A DNA stretch of 38,870 bases from NCBI GenBank assembly GCA_003152165.1, contig PLZO01000058.1, positions 2,050 through 40,919 of the forward strand. The letters run 5' to 3'. Of this stretch, positions 30,701 through 38,870 are shown one piece after another. Both the position numbers and the translations under genes were made by a program. Source of the stretch: Chloroflexota bacterium. Lineage in GTDB: Bacteria; Chloroflexota; Limnocylindria; Limnocylindrales; CSP1-4. Position 1 is the stretch's first letter, and each line of letters opens with the position of its first letter. The notes below the pieces were generated by a model that worked only from the letters and a program-made list of their open reading frames with translations, was not told where the DNA came from and did no database searches.

Positions 30701-33529
30701 TCAGGTCGACAGCGCAAACGACACGGCCGCATCGGTCGTCATCTGCCGTCCTTGATTCCAGGCCGCGGCGAGCGTGGCAGGATCGAGCCCCTCGCGTAGA
30801 CGTCCCATCTCCGCGTCGTATTCCGGACGCTCGAACGCCAGAATCGGCGACTCGGCGACCTCTCGGAGGGCCTCGGCGGCCCCGAGAAGCCGCGCAGCCC
30901 GCATGCCGTTCCGCCGTGCCAGGGCGACGAACGCGAACGCCTCGAGCTGGTTCGCGATCGCCCCTCGATTGCCGAGATGCTGCCACTCATGAATCGTCTG
31001 GCCATATTCGACCTCGGCCTCGTCGATCGATCCGTGTCGGCGCAAGGCGTGCGCGAGGTCGCTCCGGGTGCCGAGGACCTGGCGCCGATCGCCGATCTCC
31101 CGGTATCGTTCGATCGCCTCGAGGAACAACGGTCGCGCCTCCGAGAGGCGACCTCTGTCCCCGGCGACTTGGCCGCGAGCACGAGCCGTGAACGCGATCG
31201 CCGCAGGGTTCTCGGAGCGACGCGCCGCGTCGGTCGCCCTCGCCAGTCGAGCATCGGCGTGGACGGGGTCCTCAGACCTGCTCTCGCCCATCGCCATGCC
31301 TGCCTCGGTCAAGGCAAGCTGCCACCAATCGCCGACCTGCTCAGCCAGCGGGACGAGCTCGTCGACCCACTCGCGCGGCGACGGCGCCCGTCCCGAGAAG
31401 ACAGTCGCCATGACCATCGACGACAGGGCGGTGCTCAGCGCCCCCGGATCGGCCGTCTGTCGCGCGATCGCGACCGCCTCCTCCGCCCAGACGAAGGCCT
31501 GCCCTCCACCCTTCCACAGGGACCAAGTGACCGCCGCGGCCGCGAGGGCCCGAGCGGCGAGAATCGATCGCTCCCGCGATAACGGCGAGGTCGTGTCCTG
31601 CGACGTGGTCCGGGCGACGTCGACCGCGCGTCCGAGCCACTCCACGCTCTCCGATCCGATGGATCGCGACGCCCAATAGACCATGAGCGCGACACCCAGC
31701 TCGAGCGCCGCTCCAGGATCTGCCTCGAAGGCCCAATCGAGCGCGGATCGGAGGTTGTCGCTCTCGGCGTCCAAGTGATCGAGCCACTCGATCATTCTGC
31801 GGCCATGGAGGGCCGGCTCCGCGGTGAGCGCGAGGTTGCGGAAGAAGGCCAGGTGCGCAACGCGGAGCTCGGCGACCTCTCCACTTCTGACGAGCTGGTC
31901 CCGCGCGTACTGACGGATCGTCTCGAGCATCCGGTAGCGGGTCGATCCCTCATGGTCGACCACGACGAGCGACCGATCGACCAGCCGACTGAGCCCATCG
32001 AGGGTGTCGAGGCGGGCGTCGCCGTCGCCCGTGCTCACCGATGGCAAGCCTCCCACCGGGACAGGGTCGGACGTGACGGCCGAAGCCGCGGCGAGCGTCC
32101 AGCCCCCGGCAAAGACGGACAGCCGACGGAGCAGCTGACGGTCCGGTTCGGAGAGCAGATCCCAGCTCCAGTCGATCAGCGCCTGGAGCGTTTGCTGACG
32201 CGGCACCGCGGTCCGACGACCGCCCGTGAGCAGCCGGAATCGGTCACCCAGGCCCTGCGCGATCTCCTCGACCGAGAGCACATTGACCCGGGCGGCAGCG
32301 AGCTCGAGGGCGAGGGGGATGCCGTCCAGTCTCCGGCAGATCTCAACGACGACGGTCACGTTCGTGGGATCGAGCGAGAACGACGGCAGGGTCGCGGCAG
32401 CGCGATCGACGAACAGCCGGACGGCCTCGGCCCGGCTCGCCTGTTCGAACTGTGCGGGGTCGATCGCGAGGTGGACATCACGCGCGCTGGTCGCCGCGGG
32501 CAGGGCCATGGACGGCACGGCGAAGACGGCTTCGCCGCCGACTCCGAGAGGCTCGCGGCTCGACGCGAGGACCGTCAGCGACGGACAGACGCCGAGCATA
32601 CGGAGGGCCAGGTCCGCGGCGGCTGCGATCAGGTGCTCGCAGTTGTCGAGCAGCAGCAGCAGCTCCTTGTCGCGTAGGTAGTCGACCTCAGTGTCGATCA
32701 GGAGCTGTCCAGGCTGTTCCTGGATCCCCAGGGCGCGGGCGACTTCCTGGACGACAAGGTCAGGGTCGCTGATCGGGGCCAGCTCGACGAGCCAGGCGCC
32801 GTCGCGATAGCGATCCACGAGAGCCGCTGTGGCCTCGAGCATGAGTCGGGTCTTGCCGGTGCCGCCCACCCCGACGAGGGTGACGATCCGACTGCGGGCC
32901 AGAAGCCCGCGAATGTCGCTAAGCTCCCGCTCGCGTCCCACAAAGGAGGTCAGCTGGCTCGGCAGGTTCGTCGCGTGTGCTGCCAGCGAGCGGAGCGGCG
33001 GGAACTCACGACGAAGGCCGGGCGCCACGAGCTGGTACACGTGCTCGGGCCGATCGAGGTCGCGCAGCCGATGTTCGCCCTGATCGATCAGCTCGGACGT
33101 CCGTGGCAGACTATCCGCGACCAGGACCGCCGTTGCCCCCGAGACGAGCACCTGGCCGCCGTGGCCGATCGCGAGCAGACGAGCGACCCGGTTGAGAGCG
33201 GCCCCGTGATAATCGCCATCTCGAACCTCCGCCCTGCCGGAGTGGATCGCCATCCGCACGCGGAGCGGGCCCGTCGCCGACCACTCGTGGCGGTCGAGCG
33301 CGTGCTGGCCCGCGAGCGCGGCCGCGATCGCGGTGGCCGGATCGTCGAACACCGCCAGGAGTCCGTCGCCGGTTGTCTTGACGATCGACCCGCCAGCGGC
33401 CTCAACAGCGGAGCGCAGCAACGTGTCATGCGCCTCGAGCGCGCCCGCCATCGCGTCCCGGTGGCTCTCCCATAGCCGCGTGCTGCCCTCGATGTCCGTC
33501 ATCAAGAAGGTCGCGGTCCCGCTGGGCAT
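30701..33529 (-). CDS. Class III nucleotidyl cyclase - NB-ARC ATPase - TPR protein
   Basis: A 942-residue signalling protein. Residues about 1-170 form an adenylate/guanylate cyclase domain: FLMTDIEGSTRLWE and KTTGDGLLAVFDDP supply the two metal Asp residues and YHGAALNRVARLL the Asn/Arg. Residues about 185-480 are an NB-ARC/AAA-type (STAND) ATPase with P-loop GVGGTGKTRL, LLLLDNCEHL and GIPLALELAAARV. The rest is helical, TPR-like (DHLDAESDNLRSALDWAFE; RARGQVAGDRGRLSEARPLF). No DNA-binding C-terminus is present. STAND proteins act as ligand-triggered switches, here perhaps controlling cyclic nucleotide synthesis. TATGCT ends six bases before the ATG at 33529, suggesting a leaderless message. 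Catalysis is untested and some family members are inactive. Confidence 0.9.
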   Translation of the reverse strand: MPSGTATFLMTDIEGSTRLWESHRDAMAGALEAHDTLLRSAVEAAGGSIVKTTGDGLLAVFDDPATAIAAALAGQHALDRHEWSATGPLRVRMAIHSGRAEVRDGDYHGAALNRVARLLAIGHGGQVLVSGATAVLVADSLPRTSELIDQGEHRLRDLDRPEHVYQLVAPGLRREFPPLRSLAAHATNLPSQLTSFVGRERELSDIRGLLARSRIVTLVGVGGTGKTRLMLEATAALVDRYRDGAWLVELAPISDPDLVVQEVARALGIQEQPGQLLIDTEVDYLRDKELLLLLDNCEHLIAAAADLALRMLGVCPSLTVLASSREPLGVGGEAVFAVPSMALPAATSARDVHLAIDPAQFEQASRAEAVRLFVDRAAATLPSFSLDPTNVTVVVEICRRLDGIPLALELAAARVNVLSVEEIAQGLGDRFRLLTGGRRTAVPRQQTLQALIDWSWDLLSEPDRQLLRRLSVFAGGWTLAAASAVTSDPVPVGGLPSVSTGDGDARLDTLDGLSRLVDRSLVVVDHEGSTRYRMLETIRQYARDQLVRSGEVAELRVAHLAFFRNLALTAEPALHGRRMIEWLDHLDAESDNLRSALDWAFEADPGAALELGVALMVYWASRSIGSESVEWLGRAVDVARTTSQDTTSPLSRERSILAARALAAAAVTWSLWKGGGQAFVWAEEAVAIARQTADPGALSTALSSMVMATVFSGRAPSPREWVDELVPLAEQVGDWWQLALTEAGMAMGESRSEDPVHADARLARATDAARRSENPAAIAFTARARGQVAGDRGRLSEARPLFLEAIERYREIGDRRQVLGTRSDLAHALRRHGSIDEAEVEYGQTIHEWQHLGNRGAIANQLEAFAFVALARRNGMRAARLLGAAEALREVAESPILAFERPEYDAEMGRLREGLDPATLAAAWNQGRQMTTDAAVSFALST

Positions 33530-33654
33530 ACCCCAGCATAGGCTCGCTTGGCGCGACGTCGCGGGTCCATCCGAGCGTCAGTCCCGCCACCACGGCGAGA
33601 TCGAGCCGGGCCGCCTGGAGTCTGCCGCAGGCAAGTCACCTACACCGGCGCCCG

Positions 33655-34854
33655 TCAGGCGGGGCCCTGAAGCCGATACACCCGTTCGCTGTTTCCGGCA
33701 AGGATGCCCCGAGCCGTCGGTTCGACCTCAGCCTCGTCCATCCGACCGGCCGCCACCTCCGCGGCGAGCACTCGTCCAAGCGCCTCGCGCCACAGGCGCA
33801 TTCCCCGCCAGTGCATTTCGGGGTACGAATGACCGTCCGAGCCGGCCAGCAGCTTGGTTGTCGGGCACAAGGCGAGCGCCGACGCGATCGCCCGTTCGGC
33901 GCCCGCCCCTCCGAGTAACGGTATGGTCAGTGAGAGGTCCAGGTGGACCTGCGGAAATATGCTCGCGAGATATGCCGCCTGGTCGACGAACGGATGGTTG
34001 TGCAGCAGGACAACCGGGCATTCCTCTGTCGAGGGCGCGCGGAACAGGGGCCGTAGGAGGGACGGGTCGGCGGCCGGCAGGTGGACGTCCTCGTCGCCAA
34101 AACCGACGTGGAACTGGAGCGGCACGCCTCGGGCGGCCGCGAGTCGAGCCGCTGTCCAGACGACATGGGCGACGATGACGCGATCGTCAAGACGGCGAGC
34201 CTGCGCCCCCCGATCGAGCCGGCGGAAGGCGCCGGCGACCTGTGAGGCCGATGGCTTGGGCAGGTCGAGCCCGGCGCGGTATGCAGCGATGCTCTTGAAG
34301 CCGATCGCACCGGCTGCGACCGCCCGATCGAGCTCCTCGAGCAAGGCTCCGGTAAATGCCAGCCGGGTGATGGATCGCTGCCCTGTTGCGGCAAGGCAAC
34401 CTTCGGCGACCGACTCGATCCGGACGATGGTTCGAACCGGCCGGCCGACGGTGCGCTGGAAGTCCGCCGGGGTCGAGGCCTGCGAGCCGTAGCCAGTGTC
34501 CACCAGGAGCGTCGATATTCGTGCGTCATCGAACAACCGCCGCGCATACAGGTCAGGCTCGTCGCCGACCGCTGCGGCGCGACGAGAGACCACCCGAGCT
34601 TCCAACTCGATCGGTTCTCGGGCGACTTCGCCCAGGAATGACGCCATCGCCCGAAGAAACTCGCGGTAGCCCAGGGACGTTGCCACGTCGCTCGCGAGCG
34701 AAGCCGGGCGCACGGCCTCGGTGAAACAGCGGCGCCATGCGGGCGCGTCGGCGTCACCAAGTACGCTCCACCCAGCGACGAGGGTGTGGCAGTGCTGATC
34801 GACGGCGGGCAGGTCGGCGACCGACGCGATGACCCGCTCAACACGCGAGCTCAC
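33655..34854 (-). CDS. Amidohydrolase-2 family protein, FluG N-terminal type
   Basis: A 399-residue metal-dependent TIM-barrel hydrolase. It has the N-terminal HxH in VDQHCHTLV (near 20-22), a mid-protein IGFKSIAAYRAGLDL segment, VVLLHNHPFVDQAAYLAS, and C-terminal LLAGSDGHSYPEMHWRG with the last metal Asp. The layout resembles the N-terminal half of fungal FluG/plant NodGS, whose C-terminal half is a glutamine-synthetase-like domain; here that ligase is encoded separately two genes upstream. A role in hydrolysing a gamma-glutamyl or amide intermediate made by the ligase is inference. The ATG at 34854 agrees with the family start. It is 134 bp from the permease stop. Confidence 0.85.
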   Translation of the reverse strand: MSSRVERVIASVADLPAVDQHCHTLVAGWSVLGDADAPAWRRCFTEAVRPASLASDVATSLGYREFLRAMASFLGEVAREPIELEARVVSRRAAAVGDEPDLYARRLFDDARISTLLVDTGYGSQASTPADFQRTVGRPVRTIVRIESVAEGCLAATGQRSITRLAFTGALLEELDRAVAAGAIGFKSIAAYRAGLDLPKPSASQVAGAFRRLDRGAQARRLDDRVIVAHVVWTAARLAAARGVPLQFHVGFGDEDVHLPAADPSLLRPLFRAPSTEECPVVLLHNHPFVDQAAYLASIFPQVHLDLSLTIPLLGGAGAERAIASALALCPTTKLLAGSDGHSYPEMHWRGMRLWREALGRVLAAEVAAGRMDEAEVEPTARGILAGNSERVYRLQGPA

Positions 34855-34988
34855 GGCTCGCTGGTCGGCTCGGACGCCTTCACCGCCCGCACCCTAAACC
34901 GCCGATGGGGCCGCCGGGGCGACCCCATCGCACGATCTCACCCATCACTGCCGGCACGCGCCGACGGACCGGCTGATCACCGATCCGG

Positions 34989-36539
34989 TTAGAGCGCGGT
35001 GACGATGGGAGCGGCGTCCGCGGCATTGCCCGATCGGCGGCCGAGGAGGTACAGGACGGCGCCCGCGATGAGCGAGACGATCGCGATGCCGGCGATCCAG
35101 TAGAACCAGGCGCCGTACGCGATCGTGGCCCCCAGGATCGAGATCGATCCGCTGTCATTGGGGATGAGTGGCGTCCAAGCCCCGCTGAGAGTCGCCACGA
35201 TCCCGACGAATGCGGCGACGCCGCCCAGGAGCGAGCTCAGGTAGAAGACGCCCGGGTGGGCCAGCTTGGTCGACTCGAACGCACTGCTGTACCGGCGGAT
35301 GATGATGATCACGTCGATGAACAGGATCACCATCGAGACGCACCAGATGACCGTGACGGCCGCCTGGAGCACGTCGTAGATCTTGGTCTGGACGTCGATC
35401 GGCGCTCCGCCTCCGAACCCGATCGTGGGCAGGATGTCGAAGGCGAGGAGGGTGAACGCGCCGGCCACGATCGTCTGCACCCAGACCGCGGTATCGGGAA
35501 CCTTGTTCTCGTTGACGTGACTCATCGCGGCAGGCAGGCGCCGATCGAGACCCGACACGAAGATGAGTCGCGCGAACGAGTAGTTATAGACGACGGTGAT
35601 GAACAGGAAGAACCCGGCCAGGATCAGTGCGACGAGCTTGCCCAGCCCATCGCCCAGCGCGATCCCGACCACGGCCGCCACCGCGGTCACCTGGGCGGAG
35701 GCGCCATTGGTGGCCGGGACAACGACCATGATCGCGAACGTGGCGATGAGATAGGCGGCCATGACCGCAAGCGATCCAAAGACGAGATACCGGGTAATCG
35801 AGCGGGCGTCCTTGATCTCGACGCCCATGTTCAGCGGCACTTCGACGCCCAGGAGCGCCAGGATCACGAGCCCGAAAAAGGTCCAGTTCGTGAGGTTGAG
35901 CCCGGTCGCCGCGCTCGGCGCATAGGCGCTGAAATCGAGCGGGTTCGTGACGGCGGCGTGCCCACCGGTCAGCCACACGATCCCGGCCAGGCCCATCAGC
36001 AGGATCGCCAGGCCGTACAGCACGAAGACGACGTTGACAATGTTCTGGGTGACCCGAAACCGCAGGATCGAAATGACGCCCGAGAACACGATGAACGCCG
36101 TGATGATGATCCCCTGGACCCGGATGTCGAGCGTCCCGATCGAATCCGGGAACACGTAGCCAAGGAACGAGAACACGATAGTGCCCGTGGCGACCATGAC
36201 CAGGACGCCCGGCCACCAGGCGCAGAACCCCGCGAAGAAGCCCCAGAAACTGCCGAACGCCTTGTTCGTCCAGAGGTAGATCGAGCCCTCGCCGGGGAAC
36301 ATCCGGCCGAGCTGACCGGTGACGATCGCGCCCGGGATCAGAAAGACTAGGAAGCCCAGGATCCACCAGCCGAACGCCGGTGGGCCGGCGCTCTGGATGA
36401 CCGCTGCATTGGTGACGAACAGGACGATGGCGACGAAGATCGCCACCATGTCGAACGAGGTGAGAACCCTCGGTAGGATGCCGCCCGCGACGCGTTCCGA
36501 GAGGAGCTGATCGCTGCCGCTCGATGCTTCAGTCGACAT
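34989..36539 (-). CDS. APC-superfamily amino acid/amine permease
   Basis: A 516-residue integral membrane protein with about 12-13 hydrophobic helices. Helix 1 contains the unwound-helix region SFDMVAIFVAIVLFVTNAAV; the second region is GWWILGFLVFLIPGAIVTGQ, followed by LGRMFPGEGSIYLWTNKAFG, a classic APC signature (GEGSIY). A VEIKDARSITRYLVFG loop follows helix 6. It should import an amino acid or amine by cation symport. Position between the glutamine-synthetase-like ligase and the FluG-like amidohydrolase suggests it brings in their substrate. The ATG at 36539 begins MSTEASSGSDQLLSERVAGG; the 144-bp gap to the ligase holds no gene. Confidence 0.9.
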   Translation of the reverse strand: MSTEASSGSDQLLSERVAGGILPRVLTSFDMVAIFVAIVLFVTNAAVIQSAGPPAFGWWILGFLVFLIPGAIVTGQLGRMFPGEGSIYLWTNKAFGSFWGFFAGFCAWWPGVLVMVATGTIVFSFLGYVFPDSIGTLDIRVQGIIITAFIVFSGVISILRFRVTQNIVNVVFVLYGLAILLMGLAGIVWLTGGHAAVTNPLDFSAYAPSAATGLNLTNWTFFGLVILALLGVEVPLNMGVEIKDARSITRYLVFGSLAVMAAYLIATFAIMVVVPATNGASAQVTAVAAVVGIALGDGLGKLVALILAGFFLFITVVYNYSFARLIFVSGLDRRLPAAMSHVNENKVPDTAVWVQTIVAGAFTLLAFDILPTIGFGGGAPIDVQTKIYDVLQAAVTVIWCVSMVILFIDVIIIIRRYSSAFESTKLAHPGVFYLSSLLGGVAAFVGIVATLSGAWTPLIPNDSGSISILGATIAYGAWFYWIAGIAIVSLIAGAVLYLLGRRSGNAADAAPIVTAL

Positions 36540-36683
36540 GTGCGAGATTCCTCCATGTCCAGGATCGGCGTGGTGTTTTGTAGTCGGGCGCGAGTCCCTC
36601 CCGCGAGCCCTCCACTCGCGCGCCGCGGCTATTCCGGTCGGTTCGCTCGAATCGCCCTCCTTCGCTCCGCGCTCGCTTGCTCC

Positions 36684-38186
36684 CTAGAACCGTAGGGCGT
36701 GCTGCAGACACTCGTAGGCGGCGTCGTGAGCCGAGAACGAGGCGATCTCCGACCGCTTCACCGCGAGGTAGGCGGTTCGGCGCAGCGGTCCGAGGGCCTC
36801 CATCAACATCTCGTCCCGCTCGAGCTCGTCGAGCGCCACAGCGAGCGATGTCGGCAGACGGGCGACACCGCGACTCCGCCGCTCCTTCTCACTCAGGGTC
36901 GCCGGATCAACGTTGACGGGCTCGCCCGGATCGAGCTTGCGCCGGATGCCATCGAGGCCCGCGTGGATGAGACCGCCCAGGGCCAGGTACGGATTGCCCG
37001 TGCTGTCGGACGCCTTGAGCTCGAGGTTGGCCGAGCCCTCATCGTCGCCCCACATCCGTGACGGGATCCGGATCGCGGCCTCGCGGTTGTCGTTGCCGTA
37101 GCACACGAAGGCGCTGGACCAGTGCTGCGGCTGGAGTCGCCGGTAGCTGTTCACGCTGCCGCAGGTCAGGGCGACGAGGGCCGGCAGATGCTGCAGGATG
37201 CCACCGATGAAGTGGTACGCGAGCTGCGAGAGCCCGTACCGGTCGCCGGCGTCGTAGAAGACATTGCGCTCGTTCGGCCGAGGCACATCGGAAATCACGG
37301 GCCGAGCCATCGAGACCCCCTCGACGCGGTCGGCCGGGTCACCGTCGTCGGGCGAGCCGGTGTACCCGGCATCGGCCGGGCCGGCGGCGCCTGGATCGCT
37401 GTCCGCCGCGGCTGTCCAGGCGGAAAAATGGCAATGCGCGCCGTTCCCGGCCTGGTCGGGCAGCGGCTTCGGGGCGAGCGACGCCCAGAGGCCATGCCGC
37501 CACGCCACTCCTCGGGCGGTCTCGCGGTACCAGACCTGGCGGTCCGCAGCCGCCAGCGCCGGCGCGTGCCGGATCGAGAGCTCCTGCTGGCCATGGCCGA
37601 GCTCTGGGTGGTACAGCTCGACAGCCATCCCCTGGGCTTGGATCGCCCGGACGAAATCGATCGCAAAGTCGTGGGCGAGCGCGAACCCGGTGGTCGAGAA
37701 GCACAGGCTCTCGTCGACCGGGACGAGGCGGTCACCATCGGGACCCGTCTCACGTCGCGCGAGGAGGAACTCCGGCTCGAACGCTGCCTGTAGCACGAGT
37801 CCATCCCGCGCAGCCTCCGTGATCGCCGACCGCAGGAACGAGCGGGGGCAGGCGGCCCAAGGCCGCCCGTCGAGGCCGATCAGGTCGCTCATCATCGCCG
37901 CCGCGCCCGGCGAAAATGGCAGATTCACATACGAGTCGGGATCCGGCACGATCCGGACTTCCCCGACCGGCCCCATCCCATCGACGGGTTGGAGCTCATC
38001 GAGCATGTTCATCGCCTGCATCGCGACGGTCAGTCCAATCCCGCTCGCCATTCGTCGCGCCAGCGTCGAGCGGCTCGTCGCCTTCCCGCGGACGACCCCG
38101 CCGTGGTCGACATAGAGGAACCGGATGAGCTCAGCCCCTGCGTCGTTCGCCTGCTCGACGACCCGACTTATGGCCTCGACATCCAC
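36684..38186 (-). CDS. Glutamine synthetase-like gamma-glutamyl ligase
   Basis: A 500-residue enzyme of the glutamine synthetase fold. N-terminal beta-grasp: IRFLYVDHGGVVRGKA. Catalytic domain: FEPEFLLARR, GHGQQELSIRHAPALAAADR (metal Glu), GNGAHCHFSAW, NSYRRLQPQHWSSAFVCYGN, DNREAAIRIP and NLELKASDSTGNPYLALGG. An Asp/Gly/Pro-rich insert (about 270-295) sits before SMARPVISDV. It lacks the adenylylation-site features of housekeeping GlnA and fits the PuuA/FluG-type group that joins glutamate to an amine. The GTG at 38186 is preferred because AGAGG lies seven bases upstream; a GTG at 38213 would add nine residues. Upstream, TATACG near 38245 may be a -10 box. It heads a minus-strand series with the permease and amidohydrolase. 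Confidence 0.87.
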   Translation of the reverse strand: MDVEAISRVVEQANDAGAELIRFLYVDHGGVVRGKATSRSTLARRMASGIGLTVAMQAMNMLDELQPVDGMGPVGEVRIVPDPDSYVNLPFSPGAAAMMSDLIGLDGRPWAACPRSFLRSAITEAARDGLVLQAAFEPEFLLARRETGPDGDRLVPVDESLCFSTTGFALAHDFAIDFVRAIQAQGMAVELYHPELGHGQQELSIRHAPALAAADRQVWYRETARGVAWRHGLWASLAPKPLPDQAGNGAHCHFSAWTAAADSDPGAAGPADAGYTGSPDDGDPADRVEGVSMARPVISDVPRPNERNVFYDAGDRYGLSQLAYHFIGGILQHLPALVALTCGSVNSYRRLQPQHWSSAFVCYGNDNREAAIRIPSRMWGDDEGSANLELKASDSTGNPYLALGGLIHAGLDGIRRKLDPGEPVNVDPATLSEKERRSRGVARLPTSLAVALDELERDEMLMEALGPLRRTAYLAVKRSEIASFSAHDAAYECLQHALRF

Positions 38187-38432
38187 CTGACACCTCTGCG
38201 CGGACCCCGCCACGTCCCCGTTTCATCGCGCCATCGTCCCCGACCGTATAGTGCGCGCATTCAGGTCCCTGCGATCAACCAGTCCGGAGCTTGGGCGGGG
38301 CGTACCTGGCCGAGGGAGTCGATCGACGGCGAAACGGCCGCCCGTCCGTGTGTGGCGTTGAGCCGAGCCCAACGCCGTCTTCAGCGGACCACCGAAACCG
38401 CCGTCCGTCCGCACGATCACCAGATCGTGTCG

Positions 38433-38603
38433 TTAGCTGGAACCAGCCGGAGGCAGCACGCCCACCCGGAAACGAGGCATAGGTGCCGGGTGCAGGTCGA
38501 TCTCGCGGCCGGCGGAGTCGAGCAGGACGACGTTCGGGCAGGGTTGCGCCCCGAGCAGCGCGTCGATCCCACACCTGCGGAGCCCATCGAGTACCGCAAT
38601 CAC
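38433..38603 (-). pseudogene. Decayed aminoglycoside/lincosamide nucleotidyltransferase-like fragment
   Basis: A 56-codon frame from GTG 38603 to TAA at 38433: IAVLDGLRRCGIDALLGAQ, then NVVLLDSAGREIDLHPAPM. The two pieces match the start (GWxxDALLG) and a later motif (D..GREVDLHP) of small nucleotidyltransferases of the ANT/Lnu type, but the intervening DxD-containing segment of about 40 residues is missing and the C-terminal half is absent. It is an internally deleted remnant. The identification rests on short motifs. Confidence 0.4.
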
Positions 38604-38870
38604 CCCGCCCGGCGTCCATCGCGGTCGAGGGCTGTCTGCCCTTGCCGGTCAACGGACGACCCGCGCCTGGTGCTGCCACCCGGGCACCGTCCATCCCCAA
38701 CTCGATGACGACAGCGTGGGTTGCCGCCGGGGTTTGTCTACGGGCGCGCTTGAGTGGCCTGAGCCGGCGTTCTCGCCAGTGCGTCCGAGCCAACGTTCCC
38801 AATGACCGGTGATGGACGCGCCATCGCCGTGTCCAGACGTTCGACGAACGGCTGCGCCCGAAGCCGGATG
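38604..38870. other. Right edge without a recognisable gene
   Basis: The last 267 bp contain open frames on both strands but none with a family motif, ribosome-binding site or convincing composition. A gene entering from the right cannot be excluded. The 246 bp between the ligase start and the nucleotidyltransferase fragment (38187-38432) also holds no gene beyond the likely ligase promoter region. Confidence 0.4.

Noticed and set aside
35256-36350. A 364-codon plus-strand frame opposite the permease
   Set aside because: It is Asp/Arg/Glu/His-rich, the typical antisense image of hydrophobic transmembrane codons, and has no ribosome-binding site.

Overview
The window is GC-rich DNA (roughly two thirds G+C by eye) from a free-living bacterium. 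Gene content fits an uncultured soil or freshwater lineage such as a high-GC Chloroflexota (Limnocylindria-like) or an actinobacterium: many GTG starts, a class III cyclase fused to an NB-ARC/TPR region, and families of small palindromic repeats. No rRNA, tRNA or ribosomal protein was seen, so the assignment is a guess.

Region 1 (1-13124) is a purine-degradation island. It holds a partial N-acyl-D-amino-acid deacylase-type gene overlapping guanine deaminase (guaD, minus), then the three subunits of a xanthine dehydrogenase (plus). Next comes one very large gene that joins urate oxidase to malate synthase A. A hydantoinase/allantoinase-type cyclic amidohydrolase and a DUF3830-type protein follow on the minus strand. 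Only 14 bp separates the DUF3830 start from 5-hydroxyisourate hydrolase and OHCU decarboxylase on the plus strand. Together these cover guanine to xanthine, urate, 5-hydroxyisourate, OHCU, allantoin and allantoate. The fused malate synthase predicts that glyoxylate released from the ureide is condensed with acetyl-CoA to malate. A malic enzyme lies 9 kb further on. The genes that would release glyoxylate (allantoate to ureidoglycolate to glyoxylate) are not visible here.

Region 2 (13125-17737) is a lysine/diaminopimelate-type operon, dapB-dapA-dapD-lysA. Its leader has a sigma70-like promoter, a tiny leaderless reading frame and a hairpin plus T-run, and looks like an attenuator. A 183-bp element with perfect 26-bp inverted ends sits just upstream. 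Malic enzyme (17771-19525, minus) converges on the operon.

Region 3 (19526-26657) is repeat-rich. Four copies of a ~200-bp element with related inverted ends lie in intergenic DNA, and a 231-bp near-identical direct repeat brackets 5.7 kb. Between and around them are a DUF427 gene, a cellulose-synthase-like glycosyltransferase with a PilZ domain, the C-terminal stump of an MMPL transporter cut at the edge of one element, and an ABC exporter-TetR operon with a strong promoter/operator.

Region 4 (26658-30514) holds iolB, which is coupled to a degenerate zinc-ribbon reading frame and preceded by a TGTCGACA operator-like site. It also has a frameshifted Nudix-like gene, two NTF2-like small proteins and a phosphotransferase-like fragment.

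Region 5 (30701-38186, all minus) holds a class III cyclase/NB-ARC/TPR protein, and an amidohydrolase, APC-type permease and glutamine-synthetase-like ligase. The ligase and amidohydrolase match the two halves of fungal FluG/plant NodGS and may import and glutamylate an amine. The right end carries a decayed nucleotidyltransferase fragment.
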